A DNA stretch of 22,460 nt, taken from positions 1-22,460 of the forward strand of contig CAJGDT010000005.1 in the NCBI GenBank assembly GCA_904502265.1, written 5' to 3'. This stretch comes from an uncultured Barnesiella sp. Its GTDB lineage: Bacteria; Bacteroidota; Bacteroidia; Bacteroidales; Barnesiellaceae_A. Both the position numbers and the translations under genes were made by a program. Under the pieces are notes generated by a model that was not told the DNA's origin, ran no database searches, and saw only the letters and a list, made by a program, of their open reading frames with translations. Positions 9,121-14,689 of the stretch are shown in pieces; position 1 is the stretch's first letter; every line of letters begins with the position of its first letter.

Positions 9121-9168
9121 GTTTTATAGGAAAATAATATTTAGAAATTCATGCGTGTTTCTAATGAC

Positions 9169-9213
9169 AATGGTCGTTTCATCGCGAGGATGAGACGACC
9201 ATTACTATTTTTT
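9169..9213 (+). terminator. Intrinsic terminator after the GH97 gene
   Basis: A 15-bp stem (9169-9183 with 9189-9203, one U-G pair) closes a 5-nt loop GCGAG and is followed by a T-run at 9208-9213. It ends the MFS-DUF5107-GH97 operon. The next gene converges from the other strand, and the hairpin may serve both directions, though the A-rich side needed for the minus strand is weaker. Confidence 0.85.
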
Positions 9214-9231
9214 ATAAACTACAAGCGTCGA

Positions 9232-9972
9232 CTATTCTGCGACAGTAATGTAGGTGTGGGCATCGCGCAATATAATCTGATGATTTTCATCGAGTAAATA
9301 GGTAGAAGGAAGGGTGCGTAGGTCATATACATCCGACACATCCTCCGAATAGCCCACTATCCACGATGCAGGATAATGCGACACCGCCTCACGCCAAGTA
9401 TCAGTAGGCTCATCGGGATATATCACAAGCACAGTCGTAGCAGCATCAATGGACATGCCCTGCAACTCTTGTTTGTTCTCTATGTGACGACGCAGTGCAG
9501 CACACTCCTCACACTCCGGGTCGTTGAAAATGATAAGGGTCTTCTGTCCTCGGTGACTTTGCAAGGTATATTCGTTCCCATCGGCATCGTAATATACAAA
9601 GTTGGCAGCCTCTTCGCCCTCGTTATTGCGACACAACGACTCATACATATAGCGATAGCGCAATAGTGCCACATCATCATCCCCCGACTGTAGAAGTCGC
9701 TCCAGCAGTAAACGATAAGCTATTCGACCATTAAGGGTGCTATATGGTGGATAAAGTGCCTTTTGTGCTTGCGACGCATAAGCAAGCAATTCGGTCGATG
9801 GTATCGATGCCACCCAATCCTGAGCCTTGGAACGGCACTCCTCCGGCATGAGCGTCGCACACTGTTGTTTCATGTGTTGTACATCACTCTCGATGCTTGT
9901 CGTTGGCAGTTGAGCCTGCATCACGATAAGCGATAAGAACGCGAGCTGAAGGGTTATAATAAACTTTTTCAT
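9232..9972 (-). CDS. Exported thioredoxin-like protein with DUF5106-type N-terminal region
   Basis: A 246-residue protein with a signal peptide (residues ~1-20, ending VMQAQ). Residues ~25-130 are helical and resemble DUF5106, a domain that in Bacteroidota precedes thioredoxin folds. The thioredoxin/TlpA-like domain follows (~130-240): TLIIFNDPECEEC places the redox pair C154-E-E-C157, and RTLPSTYLLDE supplies the usual proline after the CxxC strand. CEEC is an unusual dithiol sequence compared with CGPC or CxPC of standard thioredoxins, so the redox potential may differ. The family acts in the periplasm in disulfide reduction or isomerisation; the partner is unknown. It lies 3 nt downstream of the SGNH gene on the same strand, so the two are co-transcribed and the thioredoxin is the second gene. 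The pairing suggests an envelope role but does not define it. Confidence 0.82.
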   Translation of the reverse strand: MKKFIITLQLAFLSLIVMQAQLPTTSIESDVQHMKQQCATLMPEECRSKAQDWVASIPSTELLAYASQAQKALYPPYSTLNGRIAYRLLLERLLQSGDDDVALLRYRYMYESLCRNNEGEEAANFVYYDADGNEYTLQSHRGQKTLIIFNDPECEECAALRRHIENKQELQGMSIDAATTVLVIYPDEPTDTWREAVSHYPASWIVGYSEDVSDVYDLRTLPSTYLLDENHQIILRDAHTYITVAE

Positions 9973-9975
9973 ATA

Positions 9976-10614
9976 CTACTCGGCTATATAAGGTTGTAAC
10001 AACTGCGCCCACAAGGCATATCCACACCCTGTCAGATGCAAACCATCGGTTGTATATTGCGATGACAGCAATTGTGTAGAGGGTGCTATATAATGACTAT
10101 ACAAGTCGATAAAAGTAAAATGATGTTGCAAACTTTTTTCTTGCAACACGCGGTTGATGACTAATACATCCCCCTCTTTACCGGCAAGCGAAGCATAATG
10201 ATACGAGGCATCGAATGGCAAGAGGCTATGCACATAGATGCGTGTAGCCGGCGATAGGCTGTGCATATAGTCAACAAGAGCTACTATAGAACGGGCTATA
10301 TCATCGGGGGCAATATTGTGCGATACATCGTTGATACCCACCATTATAAACACCTTGTCGGGACAACCCTGCATGATCGCTTCAGTACGATAACGCACCC
10401 CCTCGACCGTATCTCCATTGATACCTCTATTCTTAATGCGGGCATCGCCCAACAATTCGTGCCACTCGCAACAGTTGATAAGGCTATCGCCCAACATCAC
10501 AATGTTGTGGCTCTGTATATCGAGGTGAGCAAAGTGCGACACCCTGCGACGATACAAATCATCCGGCTCAAAGGTGCATCCACACTGTTCTATATGTTTG
10601 TTTGCGTCTTGCAT
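9976..10614 (-). CDS. SGNH/GDSL-family hydrolase
   Basis: A 212-residue esterase/lipase-like enzyme of the SGNH superfamily. The four blocks are visible: block I MLGDSL with the nucleophile S44, block II NRGINGDT with the oxyanion glycine, block III GIND with N95, and block V DGLHLT with D190 and H193. Such enzymes hydrolyse esters, including O-acetyl groups on sugars and phospholipid or platelet-activating-factor-like substrates; the substrate here is not predictable. There is no signal peptide, so it is probably cytoplasmic. The chosen start at 10614 keeps 43 residues before the nucleophile. It is the first gene of a two-gene minus-strand operon with the exported thioredoxin-like protein. 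A near-perfect promoter ends 4 nt before the start codon (see the promoter entry), implying a leaderless or almost leaderless message. Confidence 0.88.
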   Translation of the reverse strand: MQDANKHIEQCGCTFEPDDLYRRRVSHFAHLDIQSHNIVMLGDSLINCCEWHELLGDARIKNRGINGDTVEGVRYRTEAIMQGCPDKVFIMVGINDVSHNIAPDDIARSIVALVDYMHSLSPATRIYVHSLLPFDASYHYASLAGKEGDVLVINRVLQEKSLQHHFTFIDLYSHYIAPSTQLLSSQYTTDGLHLTGCGYALWAQLLQPYIAE

Positions 10615-10618
10615 TATG

Positions 10619-10650
10619 CAAATATAGCAAACTCCACAAGAAAATTCAAA
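10619..10650 (-). promoter_or_regulatory. Strong Bacteroides-type promoter for the SGNH operon
   Basis: On the minus strand TTTG (10650-10647), a 20-nt spacer and TATATTTG (10626-10619) match the Bacteroides -33/-7 consensus (TTG, 19-21 nt, TAnnTTTG) as well as any site in the window. The expected transcription start is about 4-7 nt past the -7 box, near 10612-10615, which is where the SGNH ATG sits. Confidence 0.72.
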
Positions 10651-10729
10651 TGAAAACCCTGCCGAAGTTGATTTCTACCCATCTTCATCCCAACATAGCA
10701 CTATCGCATCACATTTCAGCATTTTTTAC

Positions 10730-10737
10730 TACCTTTG
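10730..10737 (+). promoter_or_regulatory. Candidate -7 box for thrA
   Basis: TACCTTTG matches TAnnTTTG exactly and sits about 80 nt before the thrA start. No good -33 TTG is visible 19-21 nt upstream. Transcription would start near 10742, making the leader begin with the alternating tract at 10746-10767. Confidence 0.45.
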
Positions 10738-10745
10738 CAACCGGT

Positions 10746-10767
10746 CGCGCACGTACACGTACGCGCA
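10746..10767. repeat. Alternating purine/pyrimidine tract in the thrA leader
   Basis: All 22 bases alternate strictly between pyrimidine and purine, with C/G at both ends and a tandem ACGTAC repeat (10751-10762) in the middle. The outer GCGC at 10747-10750 can pair with GCGC at 10763-10766, and the two GTAC blocks can pair weakly inside. This is a candidate Z-DNA segment or leader hairpin. Its role is not known. Confidence 0.6.
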
Positions 10768-10819
10768 AAGACTTGGACAATTGACTAATAAGGCTTTATA
10801 CCAACACGACTAATTGTAA

Positions 10820-13252
10820 ATGAAAGTACTAAAGTTTGGAGGAACCTCGGTAGGTTCGGTTAATAGTATCAAAAACGTAAAAATGATTGTCGAGCAATGC
10901 GACGAGAATGTCATCGTAGTTGTATCGGCATTGGGTGGTATTACCGACAGACTCATTGCTACTGCCAACAAGGCAAGCATAGGCGATGAGAGCTATATGG
11001 AGAGCATGCAAGAGATACATGCCCGCCATAGCGAGGTGATAGCAGGCGTTGTTCCGGCTCAACATCAAGCCGAGATAGAGACTCGCGTCAATGAAATGTT
11101 GGACGAACTTACCAACATTTATCGTGGTGTATTCCTTATCAAGGAACTATCGAGCAAGATGCTCGATGCCATTGTCAGCTATGGCGAACGTTTATCATCG
11201 ACCATTCTCAGCCGTGTCATCGAGGATATAGTACTCTTCGACTCACGCACTTTCATCAAGACCGAAACTCAGTTCAACAAGCATATTGTTGATTTTGATA
11301 CAACCAATCGTCTTATCGCCGAAACATTTGCACAACAACCTCGCCGTGCGCTTGTTCCCGGATTCATATCATCAGACCACGTTAGCGGTGATATTACAAA
11401 CTTGGGACGTGGTGGATCGGACTACACAGCAGCTATTCTTGCGGCCACACTCGATGCCAACCGACTCGAAATTTGGACTGATGTCGACGGCTTCATGACA
11501 GCCGACCCCCGCGTTATCAGTTCGGCTTACGTTATAGAGAAACTCTCGTTTACAGAGGCTATGGAGTTGTGCAACTATGGTGCCAAGGTAATATATCCTC
11601 CCACTATATATCCGGTATACCACAAGAATATACCCATCGTTATTAAAAATACGTTCAACCCCACAGCTCCGGGCACACTCATCAACAACGACTACGACCC
11701 CAACAGCAAGGCCATCAAGGGTATATCGTCTATTAACGACACTTGTCTCATTACCGTTACCGGCCTGGGAATGGTAGGTGTTGTGGGTGTAAACTCGCGC
11801 ATCTTCAATTCATTGGCACAATCGGGTGTAAACGTATTCATGGTTTCGCAAGCCTCATCGGAGAACAGTACAACCTTTGCTGTACGCAATGCCGATGCCG
11901 AGTTGGCCGTGGAGGTACTTAACAAAGAGTTTGCTACAGAAATAGAACAAGGCGAAATGAGTCCGGCTTTGGCCGAACACGACCTTGCCACCATAGCCAT
12001 TGTGGGCGAGAACATGAAGAGCGCCCCCGGTATAGCCGGTAAGTTGTTTGGCACATTGGGTCGCAGTGGTATCAATACCATTGCTTGCGCACAAGGAGCA
12101 CAAAAGATGAACATCTCAATCGTTATCAAGTCATGCGACTTGCGCAAGACACTCAACGCCATCCACGACTCGTTCTTCCTATCGAGTTCACGAGTGCTCA
12201 ACCTCTTTGTCATGGGCGTGGGCAGTGTCGGTAGCGACCTTCTCAAGCAGATTGCCAAGCAACAAAGCAACCTATTGCACAACAAGGCTCTAAACCTTCG
12301 CGTGGTAGGTATTGCCAACTCGCATAATTGCATATTCAATCGCGACGGTATCGACCTATCGACCTATCGCGAGCAACTGGAGGCATCGAATATTGTATCT
12401 ACACCTACAGCCTTCAAGGACGAAATGTTGCAAATGAACATGTTCAACTCGGTATTTGTCGACTGTACCGATAGTGGTGATGTAGCCGCTCAATACTACG
12501 ACATCCTCTCTCACAACATTTCGGTTGTAGCTTCTAACAAGATAGCCGCATCGAGCAGTTATAGCAACTATATCATGCTCAAGGAGACAGCCAAGGCTCG
12601 CGATGTGAAGTTCCTCTTCGAGACCAATGTGGGTGCAGGTCTGCCCATTATCAATACCCTCAATGCCCTCACCAACAGTGGCGACAGCATCATGCACATC
12701 GATGCAGCATTGTCAGGCACTCTCAACTATATATTCAACACTGTAAGTAGCGAGATACCTTTAAGTCAAGCCATCGAAAAGGCAATTGAGGCAGGATACA
12801 GCGAGTCCGACCCGCGTGTTGACCTCAGTGGTAAGGATGTATTGCGCAAATTGGTCATCTTGGCTCGTGAGGCCGGATATACAATCGAGCAAGAGGATGT
12901 TGAGGTAGACTATTTCATCCCCCGAGAGTATTTTGGCAAAGACATCAATACATTTATGCAACTCGTCAAGAGCATGGATGCCGACTTTGAACAAATGCGC
13001 ATGCAATGTGCTCAAGAGGGTAAACTGCTACGCTATGTAGCCAGCCTCAACGACGGACGTGCCAAGATAGGTCTGCAAGCTGTCGATAGCACTCATCCTC
13101 TTTATCAACTGGAAGGTAGCAACAATGTTATCCTCATCACTACCGACCGCTACAGCGAGTATCCCATGATTATCAAAGGATATGGTGCAGGAGCCGGCGT
13201 AACTGCTGCCGGTGTATTTGCCGATATCATAAGCCTTGCCAACATCCGATAA
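10820..13252 (+). CDS. thrA: Bifunctional aspartate kinase / homoserine dehydrogenase
   Basis: An 810-residue cytoplasmic enzyme, normal length for the fused protein. The aspartokinase domain (residues ~1-290) opens with KFGGTSVGS and phosphorylates aspartate, the first step of the threonine, methionine, lysine and isoleucine pathway. Two ACT-type regulatory segments follow (~310-460), the usual site of threonine feedback control. The homoserine dehydrogenase part (~463-810) has the NAD(P)-binding GVGSVG at 466-471, NVGAGLP at 603-609, and DPRVDLSGKD at 664-673, where D668 and K672 are the expected catalytic residues. It reduces aspartate semialdehyde to homoserine. The ATG at 10820 directly precedes the conserved MKVLKFGG start. 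apbE follows after 3 nt. thrB and thrC, often next in Bacteroides, are not here. Confidence 0.97.
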   Translation: MKVLKFGGTSVGSVNSIKNVKMIVEQCDENVIVVVSALGGITDRLIATANKASIGDESYMESMQEIHARHSEVIAGVVPAQHQAEIETRVNEMLDELTNIYRGVFLIKELSSKMLDAIVSYGERLSSTILSRVIEDIVLFDSRTFIKTETQFNKHIVDFDTTNRLIAETFAQQPRRALVPGFISSDHVSGDITNLGRGGSDYTAAILAATLDANRLEIWTDVDGFMTADPRVISSAYVIEKLSFTEAMELCNYGAKVIYPPTIYPVYHKNIPIVIKNTFNPTAPGTLINNDYDPNSKAIKGISSINDTCLITVTGLGMVGVVGVNSRIFNSLAQSGVNVFMVSQASSENSTTFAVRNADAELAVEVLNKEFATEIEQGEMSPALAEHDLATIAIVGENMKSAPGIAGKLFGTLGRSGINTIACAQGAQKMNISIVIKSCDLRKTLNAIHDSFFLSSSRVLNLFVMGVGSVGSDLLKQIAKQQSNLLHNKALNLRVVGIANSHNCIFNRDGIDLSTYREQLEASNIVSTPTAFKDEMLQMNMFNSVFVDCTDSGDVAAQYYDILSHNISVVASNKIAASSSYSNYIMLKETAKARDVKFLFETNVGAGLPIINTLNALTNSGDSIMHIDAALSGTLNYIFNTVSSEIPLSQAIEKAIEAGYSESDPRVDLSGKDVLRKLVILAREAGYTIEQEDVEVDYFIPREYFGKDINTFMQLVKSMDADFEQMRMQCAQEGKLLRYVASLNDGRAKIGLQAVDSTHPLYQLEGSNNVILITTDRYSEYPMIIKGYGAGAGVTAAGVFADIISLANIR

Positions 13253-13255
13253 GCC

Positions 13256-14257
13256 ATGAAACAGATTACTACTGCTATTACTCTTCTTATTGCAATCGTA
13301 CTGATAGGTTGCACCCCGCGCAAGGAGTTTCGCGAAATGGTATGCTACGAGCTACACACTCCCTACTCGGTAAAGTATGAAGCATCGCAAAATCTCGAAA
13401 ACGAGATACGACAAGTCATGCGCGACTACTACCATGCCATCAACCCCTTCGACAGCACATCAATCATCGCACACGTCAATCGCAATGAGGATATTGCAGT
13501 AGACTCAATCTTTACAATGGTGTTCAACAAAGCCATGCAAGTAGCCGAGGCCACCGATGGCGCATTGGATGTTACTTGTGCACCCTATATCAACGCTTGG
13601 GGATTTGGTTTTAAGACTGACAGTACTACTGTTACACAACAACTGTTAGACAGCCTCAGCCAATATGTAGGCTACAACAAGGTAGCTCTTATCGACAACA
13701 AGGTCATCAAACAAGACCCTCGCGTCATGCTCAACTTCTCGGCCTTGGGCGACGGTTGCGCATGCGACCTCATTGCCGGTCTGCTCGACAGTCATGGCAT
13801 TGAAAACTATATGATAGAGGTAGGTGGAGAAGTGCGCACAGCAGGACACAATTCACGAGGATCAGCATGGCACATTGGTATCGTTACACCCGAAGACGAC
13901 CCCGACGGTAATAACAACAACCTACAAGCCATTGCTATGCTCGACGGCCGATACGGCCTGGCTACAAGTGGCAACTATCGCAACTTCTACGAACGCAATG
14001 GCCGCAAATATGGTCACACCATCAATCCAGCAACAGGATACCCTGCCGAGCAAGACGTACTCAGCGCTACAGTCATTGCCCCCACCACAATCGAAGCAGA
14101 CGCCTATGCAACAGCACTCATGGTTATGGGACGTGAAAAGGCTCGCACGATAGCAGCAGAGCACGAGGAGTTGGCTTATTACCTCATTTACATTGATGAG
14201 AACGACTCTATCCGCACCGAGCAGTCTCCCTCCTTCGACAAATTCTTGAAAAAATAG
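13256..14257 (+). CDS. apbE: FAD:protein FMN transferase (ApbE), lipoprotein
   Basis: A 333-residue flavin transferase that moves FMN from FAD onto a threonine of acceptor proteins such as NqrB/NqrC or RnfD/RnfG. The N terminus is a lipoprotein signal with lipobox LIGC (C19), so it is anchored at the periplasmic side of a membrane. Family motifs appear in order: DVTCAPYINAWGFG, NFSALGDGCACDLIAGLL, MIEVGGEVRTAGHNSRG, ATSGNYRNFYERNGRKYGH followed by TINPATGYP, and TIEADAYATALMVMG, which contains the aspartate and threonine normally involved in Mg binding. It starts 3 nt after thrA and is presumably translated from the same message; that pairing does not reflect a shared pathway, and no Nqr or Rnf genes are in the window. 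It converges on the ygbA-like gene. Confidence 0.93.
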   Translation: MKQITTAITLLIAIVLIGCTPRKEFREMVCYELHTPYSVKYEASQNLENEIRQVMRDYYHAINPFDSTSIIAHVNRNEDIAVDSIFTMVFNKAMQVAEATDGALDVTCAPYINAWGFGFKTDSTTVTQQLLDSLSQYVGYNKVALIDNKVIKQDPRVMLNFSALGDGCACDLIAGLLDSHGIENYMIEVGGEVRTAGHNSRGSAWHIGIVTPEDDPDGNNNNLQAIAMLDGRYGLATSGNYRNFYERNGRKYGHTINPATGYPAEQDVLSATVIAPTTIEADAYATALMVMGREKARTIAAEHEELAYYLIYIDENDSIRTEQSPSFDKFLKK

Positions 14258-14292
14258 CACTCAACGCTATTGCAACCTCATTATAGCAAGGG

Positions 14293-14592
14293 CTATCGCA
14301 GCTCTTGCCACATGTGCTTGAGCGCATACCATGGATGATGCAACAGCATACGTTGGCCGGCATATCGCATCACGGCACGCATCTGCTCGCGCATATCGGG
14401 CTTATAACAGTGTATGGCACACTTACGACAGGTGCTTTTCTTATCGCCAAATGGACACTTCGACAAGCGGGCATGGGCATATTGTAACAAAGCCCTGCAA
14501 GACTCACACAACTCGGTGTTACCCTCCTTATAGCGACAATAGAGCCTTATCATCAACTCTACAACCTTTTTTTCTTCTTCAATTCTACTCAT
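14293..14592 (-). CDS. YgbA-type small cysteine-rich protein (nitrous oxide-stimulated promoter family)
   Basis: A 99-residue cytoplasmic protein matching the PF11756/YgbA family. Seven cysteines (C19, C29, C32, C46, C55, C58, C62) are arranged as CESC, CPFGDKKSTCRKC and HCYKPDMR, followed by VMRYAGQRMLLHHP, the family hallmark. The count and spacing suggest a bound metal or Fe-S centre, though I cannot say which. In enteric bacteria ygbA is induced by nitric oxide through NsrR and supports growth under nitrosative stress; the biochemical role is unclear. The frame is open to 14649, but the ATG at 14592 gives the conserved family start (MSRIEEEKK), so I chose it. It lies downstream of the barrel protein on the same strand, separated by 97 nt with a hairpin. 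Confidence 0.88.
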   Translation of the reverse strand: MSRIEEEKKVVELMIRLYCRYKEGNTELCESCRALLQYAHARLSKCPFGDKKSTCRKCAIHCYKPDMREQMRAVMRYAGQRMLLHHPWYALKHMWQELR

Positions 14593-14623
14593 AAGGCGAA
14601 GATAATAAATCTCATCTACAAAT

Positions 14624-14661
14624 AAGAGAGAAACCATACAAAAAGGCACGATTTCTCTCTT
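14624..14661 (-). terminator. Inverted repeat between the barrel-protein gene and ygbA
   Basis: AAGAGAGAAA at 14624-14633 pairs perfectly with TTTCTCTCTT at 14652-14661, leaving an 18-nt loop. Read on the minus strand it lies about 30 nt after the barrel-protein stop codon. The 3' side lacks a clear T-run, so it may be a weak or Rho-aided terminator, an mRNA-stabilising hairpin or an operator for the ygbA promoter. Confidence 0.4.
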
Positions 14662-14689
14662 CTATGACTACTATTTATTATGTATTACA

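Larger units (their letters stand above)
10650..10784 (+). other. Possible Thr-rich leader ORF before thrA
   Basis: A 44-codon frame with an ATG at 10650 ends 35 nt before thrA. Five of its seven threonines fall between residues 27 and 38 (TT, T, then RARTRTR), using the codons ACT, ACC, ACA and ACG. That pattern, in front of a threonine-biosynthesis gene, recalls transcription-attenuation leaders. Against it: a TACCTTTG promoter box lies inside this frame at 10730-10737, so a message starting there would not contain the ATG. It also overlaps the SGNH promoter. Treat as a hypothesis. Confidence 0.2.

Noticed and set aside
11692..12339. 215-codon frame antisense to thrA
   Set aside because: thrA motifs are intact across the region; the antisense product has no family features.
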